A DNA stretch of 64,000 bases from Priestia megaterium NBRC 15308 = ATCC 14581 (GCF_000832985.1 NZ_CP009920.1:3652501-3716500), one strand, 5' to 3'. Shown: positions 35,164-44,627, counted from the first letter of the stretch. The notes: generated by a model not told the origin, from the sequence alone. A program made the numbers and translations.

Positions 35164-35435
35164 TGAGAGAACTTTTTATCTGCAGCTTTTCTAACGGATT
35201 AAGGTCGATAAAAGCTCAAAAAATGAAAGTTTTTTAACCTGATATGTAAATTTAAAAAATATATTTAAATTTAAAAAAGTGGCATTGCTTTCTACTATCC
35301 AAGTACAATTTAAATAATGAATGCTTTACGTTTCGCATGTAAGTATTTATTTACACCTATGTTGTCATAATTTATGTGATTCCCAAAAGCATAAATTACT
35401 TTTCATTACCTTATTGTGTACAAAAATATTGTAAG

Positions 35436-35472
35436 ATAGGCTCATGCTTTTAACAGCATGAGCCTATTTTTA
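35436..35472 (+). terminator. Strong hairpin in the rsbK upstream region
   Basis: ATAGGCTCATGCT and its exact complement form a 13-bp stem with a 6-nt loop, followed by TTTTTAT. There is no gene immediately before it, so it may end a small RNA or be an additional stop for the betaine operon. Confidence 0.65.
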
Positions 35473-35523
35473 TAGACAGCTTGAAAATAGATATTTCCAA
35501 ACTGGAAAATTAATCTTTCCCTC

Positions 35524-35549
35524 TTGTACAATAAATATTCTTCTGTACA
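35524..35549. promoter_or_regulatory. Inverted repeat upstream of the rsbK-like gene
   Basis: TTGTACA and TGTACAA, separated by 12 bp, lie just before a TATAAT at 35561-35566. The arrangement resembles an operator over a promoter; the regulator is unknown. Confidence 0.45.
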
Positions 35550-35722
35550 AAAATAGAGTGTATAATAGGAATGTTGAATTGATAGGAAAAAGAGAGAAGC
35601 CCTATCAAGTAAAGGAAGATGGAGTGGAGAGTGTGTACTGAAAGTAAAATTGTCCAGCGGCAAAAATAAACATGTTTTTCGAATGCTTCTAGAAGAATAT
35701 CTAGAATGAAAGTAGGAACATT

Positions 35723-38476
35723 ATGGAAAAGAAAATGAGGTTTGGCATCAAATCCAAAATTATTATTGGATATTTAATTGTTATTGTCTGTTTATTTATT
35801 GCATTTATTGTTTTAAACAGTCAAATTTCATCTTTGCAAAAAGAACGAAATTTTATCATTGATCATGATATTGAAGTGCATGATCTGACCAATCGAATTG
35901 AAAAACACCTGCTCGATATGGAAACCGGACAAAGAGGCTATATTATTACAGGAGAAGCGAGTTACTTAGAACCTTATAACAGCGCAGCATCAAGTTGGGA
36001 AAAAGATTATAATGCACTGTATCAGCTTCTAAATAATAATCCAAATCAGCAGGAGAACCTGGAGAAGATTAAAGGAAGCATTCAAGACTGGATTGAAGCC
36101 GCTGGTGAACCGACCATTGCATTAAAAAAAGAAAATAATACAAAAGAGCTTCAGCAGTTTTTTGAGAAAGATCCTGGGCGCCAGTATATGGATGATATAC
36201 GCAGCCAGTTTACTTCTTTTAGAAATGTAGAGAAAAAATCGACTGAAACAAGAGCAACAGAGTTAGACGAGAAAAATCAAAAAATTAAAATTGGACTTTA
36301 CGGTTTGCTGTTATTTGTTACGCTTATTTCACTTGCTATCGCTATTGTTTTGTCCAATTCCATTGTGAATACGATTAAAGAAGTTACGCAAACGATCAAA
36401 CAAATTACGGCTGCAAAAGGCGAGTTAAAAGGAAGAATTAAAGTTCGATCTAATGATGAAATTAAAGATTTAGGGATAGCCACGAACGCGTTGTTAGAAA
36501 ATATTGAAGAGCGAAACTGGCTGCAAACGAACATTGCTCACGCTGTAACGATGTACCAAGGCATAGCATCTGTAGACAAGCTTGCGGAAAAATTTCTCTT
36601 TACGGTTTCAGAAATGACAGGAGCTTCTTTCGGAGCATTTTATGTTCGAGAAGAAAATGATAAAGGAGATCTATTCGTCAAACAAGCTGCTTTTGCAGAT
36701 AGAAAAGGCGACGCGGGAAGAGAGAGCTTTTTAATAGGTGAAGGGCTCATTGGACAAGCTGCTTTAGAAAAAAGAACCCTTGTCATAAACGATGTACCTG
36801 ACACATACCAGCTCATTGCTTCAGGATTAGGAGACGTAAAACCTAAGAGTATTTTTATTGTACCCGTCTTGTTTGAAGATGAAGTAATTGCAGTCATCGA
36901 GCTGGCATCGCTGCACGAATTTACAGTTTTAGAGCAAGAACTTATTAGTCAAGTGATTGAAACGTTTGGTCTCACTATCAATGGTGTAATCAGACGTATG
37001 GAAATTGCCCGTCTATTAAAAGAATCTCAGGCGATGACAGAAGAGCTCCAGGCTCAGTCTGAAGAACTTCAAACACAATCAGAAGAACTGCAAATGCAGT
37101 CTGAAGAGCTGCGTATGATTAATGAACAGCTAGAAGAAAGAACAAAAGATGCAGAAGAAAAATCGTTTGAATTAGAGGCTGCAAAAGAAGATTTAGAAGA
37201 AAAAGCGCATCAGCTGGAATTGAATTCTCAATACAAATCTGAATTCCTTGCTAATATGTCGCACGAGCTTCGAACACCGCTTAATAGCATTCTTATTCTG
37301 TCTGAAATGCTTGAGGAAAATGCGGCTAAAACGCTATCTGAAGATGAAGAAGAATATGCTCGTATTATCCATTCTTCAGGAAAAGACTTGTTGGCGTTAA
37401 TCAACGACATCTTGGATTTATCAAAAGTAGAGTCTGGAAAACTAGATGTCTTGCTTGCTGAGATGAATATGAGTGAGCTTCCAGATCAAATTGAACGTAA
37501 TTTCAGCCACGTTGCTGAACAGAAAAAAGTACAATTAAAAATTAATAAAGCACAAGATGTACCGGACATCATTCACACAGATGAAAAGAGATTCCAGCAA
37601 ATTGTGAAAAATCTTTTATCAAATGCATTTAAATTTACGGAATCGGGATCTGTCACAGTATCCATTCAACGAGTAGCTGACCATCGTCTTACAACAGCTA
37701 TGCGTACAGTAGATACGGATTGCTGGCTAGAAATAGCTGTAGCTGATACAGGGATTGGTATACCAAAAGAAAAGCATCAGCTTATTTTTGAAGCGTTTCA
37801 GCAGGCGGATGGAGCTACGGTTCGCAAGTACGGAGGAACGGGACTTGGCTTATCTATTTGCAGTGAGTTTGCAAAATTATTGGGCGGCTGGATTTCCCTA
37901 AGCAGTGAAGTAGGAAAAGGAAGTACGTTTACACTCTATCTTCCTAGTCTCTCTAACGGTCTTGTTGACTATAAAAAAGTAAATTTTGCATATGAAGAAG
38001 TAGCAGTATCTGTAGAAGAAGCTGAACCTGAAGCAGAAATAACTGAAATTGACCATCCTATACAACCAGTTGAACCTTCATTGCAAGATGATGAAAATGT
38101 GTTTCAGGATAAGCGAGTGCTCATCGTAGATGATGACCAGCGCAACATCTTTGCCTTAAAAACTGCGCTAGCTAAACAAGGTATGACCATTATGACAGCT
38201 CATAACGGAATAGAGTGTCTTGAAATGATGAAGGATAGTGAACCATTTGATCTCATTTTAATGGATATTATGATGCCGCAAATGGACGGATATGAAGCGA
38301 TGCAGAAAATTAGAGGAGAGCTAAAGCTTGTTGATTTGCCTATTATTGCATTAACCGCTAAAGCGATGAAAAATGATCGTGAAAAATGCTTGGAAGCTGG
38401 AGCATCAGATTATATCAGCAAACCTTTAGATTTAAATCAGCTGTTCTCCGTTATGCGTGTATGGCTAGTAAATTAA
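35723..38476 (+). CDS. rsbK: Hybrid sensor histidine kinase (RsbK-like)
   Basis: Membrane kinase of 917 residues. Domains in order: TM helix (about 11-30), extracellular CHASE3 (about 38-185), TM helix (about 190-212), HAMP (to about 265), GAF (about 285-430), a coiled coil with repeats of EELQ.QS, HisKA with phospho-His514 in SHELRTPLNS, HATPase (DTGIGIP, GGTGLGLSI), and a receiver with Asp848 in LILMDIMMPQMDG. The CHASE3-GAF-kinase-receiver layout plus adjacent CheR-type and PP2C-receiver genes match the B. cereus RsbK-RsbM-RsbY system that activates sigma-B. The signal is unknown. Confidence 0.82.
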   Translation: MEKKMRFGIKSKIIIGYLIVIVCLFIAFIVLNSQISSLQKERNFIIDHDIEVHDLTNRIEKHLLDMETGQRGYIITGEASYLEPYNSAASSWEKDYNALYQLLNNNPNQQENLEKIKGSIQDWIEAAGEPTIALKKENNTKELQQFFEKDPGRQYMDDIRSQFTSFRNVEKKSTETRATELDEKNQKIKIGLYGLLLFVTLISLAIAIVLSNSIVNTIKEVTQTIKQITAAKGELKGRIKVRSNDEIKDLGIATNALLENIEERNWLQTNIAHAVTMYQGIASVDKLAEKFLFTVSEMTGASFGAFYVREENDKGDLFVKQAAFADRKGDAGRESFLIGEGLIGQAALEKRTLVINDVPDTYQLIASGLGDVKPKSIFIVPVLFEDEVIAVIELASLHEFTVLEQELISQVIETFGLTINGVIRRMEIARLLKESQAMTEELQAQSEELQTQSEELQMQSEELRMINEQLEERTKDAEEKSFELEAAKEDLEEKAHQLELNSQYKSEFLANMSHELRTPLNSILILSEMLEENAAKTLSEDEEEYARIIHSSGKDLLALINDILDLSKVESGKLDVLLAEMNMSELPDQIERNFSHVAEQKKVQLKINKAQDVPDIIHTDEKRFQQIVKNLLSNAFKFTESGSVTVSIQRVADHRLTTAMRTVDTDCWLEIAVADTGIGIPKEKHQLIFEAFQQADGATVRKYGGTGLGLSICSEFAKLLGGWISLSSEVGKGSTFTLYLPSLSNGLVDYKKVNFAYEEVAVSVEEAEPEAEITEIDHPIQPVEPSLQDDENVFQDKRVLIVDDDQRNIFALKTALAKQGMTIMTAHNGIECLEMMKDSEPFDLILMDIMMPQMDGYEAMQKIRGELKLVDLPIIALTAKAMKNDREKCLEAGASDYISKPLDLNQLFSVMRVWLVN

Positions 38477-38494
38477 GCGGGGTATGAAACATAT

Positions 38495-39349
38495 ATGGAT
38501 ATGAAGCACCTAGATTTAAGTGAAGACTTAGTTATGAATAAAAAAACAGATTTAGAGATTGATTTACTGCTGACGGCTATTTATCGATTAACAGGATTCG
38601 ATTTCAGGCAGTACGCTAAATCTTCTATCTGTCGCCGGGTCTATAATCGAATGAAAATTGAACGTATTCCAACTGTATCTCGATTGTTAGAAAAAGCGAT
38701 TCATGAAGAAGAATTTATGAATCAGCTTTTAAATGATTTTTCGATAAATGTAACAGAGATGTTTCGCGATCCAAGCTTTTTTAAAGCATTTCGCACAAAA
38801 GTGATTCCGGTATTAAAGGATTATCCAGAAATTCGCATTTGGCACGCTGGCTGTGCAACGGGCGAAGAGGTATTTTCTATGGCGATTCTTTTAGAAGAAG
38901 AAGGGTTAATGGATAAAACGGTCATTTACGCAACCGATATGAACGAAGATGTATTAGAAAAAGCAAAACAAGGTGCTTTTTCTTTACGTAAAATGAAGTC
39001 ATATACAAAAAATTATATTCAAGCCGGTGGAAAGAACGCCTTCTCAGAATATTATCAGACGGACCATCACTATGCATATTTTCATCCGTCGCTGTTAAAA
39101 AATATTATCTTTGCTCAGCATAATTTAGTCACGGATCAGTCATTTAATGAATTTCACGTCATCATTTGCCGAAACGTCCTTATTTATTTTACAGCTCAGC
39201 TGCAAAATCAAGTGTATAATTTATTTTCAGAAAGCCTGTGTGCAAAAGGATTTCTTGGGCTTGGTGATAAAGAAACGCTTCGCTTTGCTGAAGGAGGAGC
39301 TTCTTATATCGAGTTTGCAGGGAACGAGCGCATTTATCAAAAGCAATAA
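38495..39349 (+). CDS. rsbM: CheR-type methyltransferase (RsbM-like)
   Basis: SAM-dependent glutamate methyltransferase of up to 284 residues. An N-terminal CheR helical domain (LTGFDFRQYAKSSICRRVYNRM) precedes the SAM-binding domain (IRIWHAGCATGEEVFSMAILLEE; later FHVIICRNVLIYFT). In B. cereus RsbM methylates RsbK and dampens its activity. It lies 18 bp after the kinase, so the pair is an operon. No chemoreceptor gene is present, which argues against a chemotaxis role. The start at 38495 has a weak GCGGGG site; a start at 38534 is possible. Confidence 0.8.
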   Translation: MDMKHLDLSEDLVMNKKTDLEIDLLLTAIYRLTGFDFRQYAKSSICRRVYNRMKIERIPTVSRLLEKAIHEEEFMNQLLNDFSINVTEMFRDPSFFKAFRTKVIPVLKDYPEIRIWHAGCATGEEVFSMAILLEEEGLMDKTVIYATDMNEDVLEKAKQGAFSLRKMKSYTKNYIQAGGKNAFSEYYQTDHHYAYFHPSLLKNIIFAQHNLVTDQSFNEFHVIICRNVLIYFTAQLQNQVYNLFSESLCAKGFLGLGDKETLRFAEGGASYIEFAGNERIYQKQ

Positions 39350-39351
39350 AA

Positions 39352-39384
39352 AAAGAAAGACCTCATTGGTGAGGTCTTTTTTTA
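39352..39384. terminator. Bidirectional terminator between rsbM- and rsbY-like genes
   Basis: AAAGACCTCA and TGAGGTCTTT form a 10-bp stem with a 4-nt loop, flanked by A and T runs, between converging genes. Confidence 0.88.
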
Positions 39385-40524
39385 TTGTGCTTGTGCTTGA
39401 ATCATAAGCACGCACATGTCATCAGGCTGATTTAACTTTTGTTCTTCTGAAAAAATTTCATTCATAAATGTCTGCGGATTTGTCCATTTTTGTTCAGTAA
39501 GCTTTTGAAGACGAAGAGCAGATTCATTTTCGCAAGGGCCCATTGATTCAAGAGCTCCGTCTGTAAATAGCAAAATTTGCACATCGTTCTCAAAGCTGAC
39601 AACAGATTTCTGAACGTCCATTTCTTCAAAAAACCCTACAGGGCAGCTTCCTCGTTGAAGAGGAACGAGCATATGTTCATCCACTAACATATAACCTTCT
39701 GGATGCCCGGCATTCACATATTCTACTGTCTTAGCTTCCGTATCAATCACTAAATAAATAGCAGTGAAATAGTAAGGGATTTCATCTTTTTCGCTGTGCA
39801 ATAATTCCATGTAGCGATTCAACTCTGTAATAACCTGCTCAGGGTCTACGAGGGACTTGATAGCTTCTCTGAGCACAGACGAAATAAACATACAAACAAG
39901 CGAGGCAGAGATGCCGTGCCCCATCATATCAAAAAGAATAATTCCGTACCGATGCTCGTCAATTTTGTGCCAATAGTACATATCACCTGCTAATTTAAAA
40001 GAAGGATAATAAGAAACTTCCATTTGAATATCTTTCTCTCGTAAAGGGGGACTAAGTAAGTTTTGCTGTACGTGCGTAGCTAAATCTAACTCAGTTTGAA
40101 TTTTCTTTTCATGTTCCGTGTGCCAGTCAATTTCTGCTTTAAGGCGTAAGGCTACCCGCATACGAGCCAGCAGTTCCACTTTATTGATCGGCTTTGTGAC
40201 GTAATCTGTTCCACCGGCGTCTAGAGCTTCTACTAATTTGCTGCTGTCTTCTAGAGCTGTGACAAAGATAATTGGAATATGTTTTAAGCGTTCTACCTGC
40301 TGGATTCGCCTGCAGGCTTCGATTCCATCGATTTCGGGCATCATAATATCAAGTAAAATTAAATCGACCGAATTCGTTTTTGAGTTCTCATCGTCCAGGT
40401 TAAGATAGTCAAAAAGGGCATGGGCAGACGTAAGAGACACACAGTTATCGTAGCCAGCGCCTTTTAAAATTTTTTCAATCACAAATAGATTGACTTGATT
40501 GTCATCTACTAGAAGAATGGTCAT
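39382..40524 (-). CDS. rsbY: Receiver-PP2C phosphatase (RsbY-like)
   Basis: Response regulator with an enzymatic output, 380 residues. The N-terminal receiver has VDDNQ, phospho-Asp59 in LILLDIMMPEIDG and Lys in VTKPI. The C-terminal SpoIIE/PP2C phosphatase begins near residue 165 (KLAGDMYYWHKIDEHRYGIILFDMMGHG), with metal-binding Asp residues in AGDMYY and FDMMGHG. RsbY of B. cereus dephosphorylates the anti-anti-sigma factor RsbV to release sigma-B. It converges on the kinase/methyltransferase operon. No rsbV, rsbW or sigB gene is in the window. Confidence 0.82.
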   Translation of the reverse strand: MTILLVDDNQVNLFVIEKILKGAGYDNCVSLTSAHALFDYLNLDDENSKTNSVDLILLDIMMPEIDGIEACRRIQQVERLKHIPIIFVTALEDSSKLVEALDAGGTDYVTKPINKVELLARMRVALRLKAEIDWHTEHEKKIQTELDLATHVQQNLLSPPLREKDIQMEVSYYPSFKLAGDMYYWHKIDEHRYGIILFDMMGHGISASLVCMFISSVLREAIKSLVDPEQVITELNRYMELLHSEKDEIPYYFTAIYLVIDTEAKTVEYVNAGHPEGYMLVDEHMLVPLQRGSCPVGFFEEMDVQKSVVSFENDVQILLFTDGALESMGPCENESALRLQKLTEQKWTNPQTFMNEIFSEEQKLNQPDDMCVLMIQAQAQ

Positions 40525-40710
40525 GCTTTATTTCCCCTTATTATGTTTGAAGACTAATGATTGAGTATGTAGTTTTCAAGCATTTTTTATACTTTTTCTG
40601 TTTTTCTATTTATCTATTATACAGAAAACACAGCGTTTAGGGTATTTTTTAAGATTATTCTTTTCTATTTAAAAAGCAACTTGTCCCCAGAAAAGGAGAT
40701 AAATTACTTT

Positions 40711-41325
40711 TTATAGCAACTTGTATAACGCAAATATCCCGAAAGTCAGTACAACCGCTCCCGAAATATGATTTACCCAAATCAAGCTGTTATTCGTAAA
40801 CTTCGACCGGGCAAGACTAATAGCAAAACTGAGCGAAAGCCACCAGCAGGCCGATCCTAAAAATACGCCTGCAACCATTGTCAACGCAGAAGCAACATCA
40901 AATGCTGATTTACTAATGCCTACACCAGAAAACACGCCAATAAAAAATAAGATCGTCATTGGATTCGTAACCGTTAAAAAAAGAACGGATGTATAAGAAC
41001 GAAGCAAACCTTCTCCTTTAGCAGCAGCAGCGTGCTCTGCAGGTTGAGAACGAAAAGTTTGTACACCTAAATAACATAAAAATAATCCTCCAATCAGCTG
41101 AAGCCAAATCTTTTGGGTTAGTAAAAAGGTTGTAATGAACGTTAGGCCAAACGCAGCGATGCATCCATAAAGAGCATCTGCTGTAGCTGCCCCCAGCCCG
41201 GATACAAACCCATGCAATCTCCCTTTAGATAACGTGCGATTAATGCATAAAATACCGATGGGACCGACGGGTGCAGCAACGGAAAAGCCGATCACTAACC
41301 CCTTTAGAAAATAAAATAAGTTCAT
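40711..41325 (-). CDS. LysE-family amino acid exporter
   Basis: Six-helix exporter of 204 residues. The N-terminal FSVAAPVGPIGILCINRTLSKGRLHGFVSGLGAATADALYG is the LysE/RhtB signature, and LTVTNPMTILFFIGVFSG is the second conserved block. These proteins export basic or neutral amino acids. The substrate is unspecified. A paralog lies at 62315. Confidence 0.88.
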   Translation of the reverse strand: MNLFYFLKGLVIGFSVAAPVGPIGILCINRTLSKGRLHGFVSGLGAATADALYGCIAAFGLTFITTFLLTQKIWLQLIGGLFLCYLGVQTFRSQPAEHAAAAKGEGLLRSYTSVLFLTVTNPMTILFFIGVFSGVGISKSAFDVASALTMVAGVFLGSACWWLSLSFAISLARSKFTNNSLIWVNHISGAVVLTFGIFALYKLL

Positions 41326-41432
41326 CTTTTAAGTTGCTCCTAAGAAGTTTTTCTTTAGTATAGTACAAAAGCAATCGTGAATGAAGCCAATTTTGAGAAA
41401 GTTGTTAACACATATTTTTAGTCTGTTCGGTT

Positions 41433-41461
41433 ACATCATAATGATGTTATAAAAAACATCA
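41433..41461. promoter_or_regulatory. Overlapping palindromes upstream of the APC permease
   Basis: ACATCATAATGATGT is a perfect 7-1-7 palindrome. It overlaps TGATGTT-N6-AACATCA, giving three half-sites in 29 bp, about 150 bp before the permease start. It is a likely operator; the binding protein is unknown. Confidence 0.5.
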
Positions 41462-41614
41462 CTAGCAAATTTATTTTAATCATTAAAAAGTTAAAAAACT
41501 AAATTATTTTACACAGAAAATTAAATGTAGTAAAATAATTCACTGTTACATATATAGAAAGATCTACCACTAAAAAGTAGTCATTCGTAATGAGATGAAG
41601 AGAGGTTAGTCATC

Positions 41615-42988
41615 ATGAGTAATCTGTTTGCAAAAAAAGATGTTAACAAGCTATTAGAGGAAAATGCGGCAAAAGAATCAACTAAGACATTAGGGTTATT
41701 TGATGTGATTTTGATGGGAGTAGGAGCAACCATTGGGACAGGAGTTCTGGTTATAGCAGGGTTAGTTGCCGCGAGGGATGCAGGGCCCTCGGTCTCCATT
41801 TCCTTTGTTATTTCTGCAGTAGCCTGTATTCTTGTTGCGCTGTGTTATGCAGAATTTGGTTCAGCTATTCCAAGTTCGGGAGGCGCATATACATACATAT
41901 ATGTTTCACTAGGAAAATTTGTAGCGCATTTGATAGGATGGTCCATCGTAGGATGCTATACGGTATCTTTAGCTTCCGTAGCGGGCGGTTGGTCATCTTA
42001 TGTGAATAATGTGCTTACTGAATTTGGTATTAGACTTCCTGAATCGTTCACGGCCATACCAAGCGGTGGAGGTATTATTAATCTTCCTGCGGTATTTATT
42101 GTCCTGTGCATGTCGTTTTTATTAACAAGAGGGGTAAAAGAAAGTAAAAAAATAAATAACTTAATGGTTTTAATCAAGATAGGTATTGTTCTGTTATTTG
42201 TAGCCGTCGGCGTCTTTTTTATTCATACAAATAACTGGCACCCATTTACTCCTTTTGGTGTGAAAGGAATCTTTGCAGGCGCAGCTTCCGTCTTTTTTGC
42301 ATATAACGGATTTGATGCCATTTCTACTTCGGCAGAAGAAGTGAAAAATCCGCAAAGAAACTTGCCGCTAGGCATTTTGATTGCACTAAGTGTTTGTACA
42401 GTCATTTACGTAGTAATTGCATTAGTATTAACAGGAATGGTTTCTTATAAAGAGCTAAACGTAGGCGATGCGTTGTCATATGCGCTCAATAGTGTAGGAC
42501 AAGAATGGGCAGCGCTCATTGTATCTATAGGAGCGGTTATTGGTATTATGGCCGTCGTATTTGCTTATTTGTTTGTCGTGCCTCGCATACTGATGTCAAT
42601 GAGCCATGATGGATTATTGCCGTCTCTTTTTGCGAAAGTAAACCGAAAAAACAGCGAACCTGTCATATCCACATGGCTTGTGGGCGCGTTAGGCGCTGTT
42701 GTAGCTGGTTTTGTTGATTTAAAACAGCTGGCAGATTTAGCGAATATGCTAGCGATTGTCACGTTTGCTGCCGTTTCATTTTCGATTTTGGTTCTGCGAA
42801 AAACTCAGCCTAACCTAAAGCGCGGTTTCAAAGTACCTTTTGTACCATTTATTCCGATTATTGCTATTCTTTGCTGTATCTTTCTTATGTTCAACTTATC
42901 AATGAAAACGTGGATGTATTCAATCGGCTGGATGCTGATTGGCGTCTTTATTTACGTTGGATACGGTAGAAATAAAAAGAGCGTTTAG
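41615..42988 (+). CDS. APC-family amino acid permease (YfnA-like)
   Basis: Amino acid transporter of 457 residues with about 12 membrane segments. GVGATIGTGVLVIAGLVAARDAGPSVSISFVISAVACILVALCYAEF is the cationic amino acid transporter N-terminus, and FFAYNGFDAISTSAEEVKNPQRNLP is the conserved central motif. It resembles B. subtilis YfnA, and a YfnB-like nucleotidase lies 0.9 kb downstream. The start ATG follows AGAGAGG. The substrate is not certain (branched-chain or related amino acids). Confidence 0.9.
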   Translation: MSNLFAKKDVNKLLEENAAKESTKTLGLFDVILMGVGATIGTGVLVIAGLVAARDAGPSVSISFVISAVACILVALCYAEFGSAIPSSGGAYTYIYVSLGKFVAHLIGWSIVGCYTVSLASVAGGWSSYVNNVLTEFGIRLPESFTAIPSGGGIINLPAVFIVLCMSFLLTRGVKESKKINNLMVLIKIGIVLLFVAVGVFFIHTNNWHPFTPFGVKGIFAGAASVFFAYNGFDAISTSAEEVKNPQRNLPLGILIALSVCTVIYVVIALVLTGMVSYKELNVGDALSYALNSVGQEWAALIVSIGAVIGIMAVVFAYLFVVPRILMSMSHDGLLPSLFAKVNRKNSEPVISTWLVGALGAVVAGFVDLKQLADLANMLAIVTFAAVSFSILVLRKTQPNLKRGFKVPFVPFIPIIAILCCIFLMFNLSMKTWMYSIGWMLIGVFIYVGYGRNKKSV

Positions 42989-42994
42989 CAAAAA

Positions 42995-43026
42995 AAAGAC
43001 TCTAAGCGAACAAGCTAGAGTCTTTT
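42995..43026 (+). terminator. Terminator after the APC permease
   Basis: AAAGACTCTA and TAGAGTCTTT form a 10-bp stem with an 11-nt loop and a short T tail. Confidence 0.8.
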
Positions 43027-43153
43027 TGTGTATATATTTATCTTGAAAGTGAGCTATGAATATAACGTAAAAATTTATTTGAGACATATGTCCTTTTTAT
43101 TTTAGGAAATGTTATTGTTTAATAAAAGAAACCGTTATGATGGAGAGGAAAAC

Positions 43154-43846
43154 ATGAGGGAAATTACGAGTGAGAAAAAGCTGATGGAGTATATAAATAC
43201 TTATAAATTAGAGTCGGTTTTCAAAAAAGAGTTACTACCGCATTTGTCACTGTATGATGTTGAGGCAGGAGAACGTCTTTGTTCTCAAGGAGACGCGTCT
43301 CACTGTTTGTACATATTGGTGAAAGGCAAGGTTAAAGTTTATACCATATCGCCCGAAGGCAAGACGCTTGTTCTTTCCTTTAAGCAGCCCCTTGAAGTAA
43401 TAGGCGATATTGAGTATGTACAAGATGTTGATATTATGAATACGGTTGAAGCCGTTTCACCTTTAGTTGTTATCGGTATATCATACAAACGATTAAAGCA
43501 GCATGCGAGCAATGATCCACAGCTGCTGACGTTTTTACTGGACATGCTCACAAAAAAGTTTTGCGCAAAATCGAACTCGCTAAGCTTTAATTTAATGTAC
43601 CCAGTTGAAGTGCGGCTGGCTAGCTACTTGCTCTCTATTTTTTGTGAAGAATCACATTTGGTTATGAACCAAAAAACAGAAAGCCTAAAAGATATAGCTA
43701 ATTTAATCGGAACGACTTACCGGCATTTAAATCGTGTTCTTCAGAAATTCGTAGCGCAAGGAGTTATTGAAAAAAAGAAAGGCTCCATTATTCTTAAAGA
43801 TAAAGAAAAACTGAGCTGTCTAGCAAACGACAATATATACGAGTAG
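43154..43846 (+). CDS. Crp/Fnr-family regulator (YeiL-like)
   Basis: Cyclic-nucleotide-binding-fold regulator of about 230 residues. The effector domain spans residues about 30-120 (GERLCSQGDASHCLYILVKGKVKVYTISPEGKTL) and the C-terminal HTH about 160-215 (ESLKDIANLIGTTYRHLNRVLQKFVAQGVI). The ATG at 43154 with GGAGAGG is preferred over an upstream frame from 43109. The layout YPVEVRLASYLLS between the domains resembles YeiL. It lacks a clear Fnr Cys cluster, so it probably does not sense oxygen in the Fnr way. The ligand and targets are unknown. Confidence 0.83.
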   Translation: MREITSEKKLMEYINTYKLESVFKKELLPHLSLYDVEAGERLCSQGDASHCLYILVKGKVKVYTISPEGKTLVLSFKQPLEVIGDIEYVQDVDIMNTVEAVSPLVVIGISYKRLKQHASNDPQLLTFLLDMLTKKFCAKSNSLSFNLMYPVEVRLASYLLSIFCEESHLVMNQKTESLKDIANLIGTTYRHLNRVLQKFVAQGVIEKKKGSIILKDKEKLSCLANDNIYE

Positions 43847-43886
43847 ACAAAGTAATAGATTAGTTGAAGGAGAGAGAGAGAGAAGA

Positions 43887-44603
43887 ATGAAAACATACCG
43901 AACGCTTCTATTTGACATTGATAATACGCTTTTAGATTTTAACGCAGCCGAAGAGCAGGCTTTACAGCTTCTTTTTGCTAACCACGATATTCCGTTGACT
44001 GAGGAAAGCAAAAAACGTTATAGTTTGATAAACCAGGGGTTATGGACAGCTTTTGAAGAAAATAAAATAAGCCGTGAGCAAGTTGTAAATACTCGCTTTT
44101 CTACTCTATGTAAAGAATATGGAATAGAAAAAGACGGAAAGCTACTTGAAGCAGAGTACCGAACGTATTTGAACAATGGCCATCAGCTAATTGACGGAGC
44201 ATTTGAGGTAATTAAAAACCTGAGCTGTCACTATGAGTTATATGTTGTTACAAATGGCGTATCGGCTACGCAATATAAACGCCTTCAGGACTCAGGTCTA
44301 TATCCTTATTTTAAAGAAGTATTTGTTTCAGAAGATACGGGCTTTCAAAAGCCTATGAAGGAATATTTTGATTATGTTTTTTCACGTATAACAGAGTTGT
44401 CCGTACATGAAACATTAATTATTGGAGATTCTTTGAGTGCAGACATTCAAGGCGGGCAGCTAGCCGGTATTGATACGTGTTGGTTTAATCCGCAGAAAAA
44501 AAAGAATGATACAAATTGGAATTCTACCCATGAAATAGGAAGGCTTCAAGAGCTTTATATTCTGCTGAACGTAAATAATGAAGTAGCTTCGGTACAAGTG
44601 TAA
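43887..44603 (+). CDS. HAD-family nucleotidase (YjjG/YfnB-like)
   Basis: Phosphatase of 238 residues with HAD motifs: I, LLFDIDNTLLDF; II, VVTNG; III, Lys in GFQKPMKEYFDYVF; IV, IIGDSLSADIQGG. A C1 helical cap lies between I and II. YjjG-type enzymes hydrolyse non-canonical pyrimidine 5'-nucleotides (house-cleaning). It has a GAAGGAGAGAG ribosome site with GA repeats and lies 40 bp after the Crp/Fnr gene. A terminator follows. Confidence 0.87.
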   Translation: MKTYRTLLFDIDNTLLDFNAAEEQALQLLFANHDIPLTEESKKRYSLINQGLWTAFEENKISREQVVNTRFSTLCKEYGIEKDGKLLEAEYRTYLNNGHQLIDGAFEVIKNLSCHYELYVVTNGVSATQYKRLQDSGLYPYFKEVFVSEDTGFQKPMKEYFDYVFSRITELSVHETLIIGDSLSADIQGGQLAGIDTCWFNPQKKKNDTNWNSTHEIGRLQELYILLNVNNEVASVQV

Positions 44604-44627
44604 AAGTGTATAAACGTTAGAAAACGC

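Larger units (their letters stand above)
35164..35722. other. Intergenic region upstream of the rsbK-like gene
   Basis: No gene is supported in these 560 bp. It holds a strong hairpin at 35436-35472, a TATAAT at 35561, and an inverted repeat TTGTACA/TGTACAA at 35524-35549. A short frame ending at 35709 (HVFRMLLEEYLE) lacks an ATG/GTG start with a ribosome site. Confidence 0.6.

Noticed and set aside
35640-35709. Possible short peptide (ending HVFRMLLEEYLE) just before the rsbK-like gene.
   Set aside because: No ATG or GTG start with a ribosome site; only CTG or TTG would open it.
38495-39349. Chemotaxis methyltransferase CheR.
   Set aside because: No chemoreceptor or che gene is nearby; the context with a CHASE3/GAF kinase and receiver-PP2C favours an RsbM-like role.
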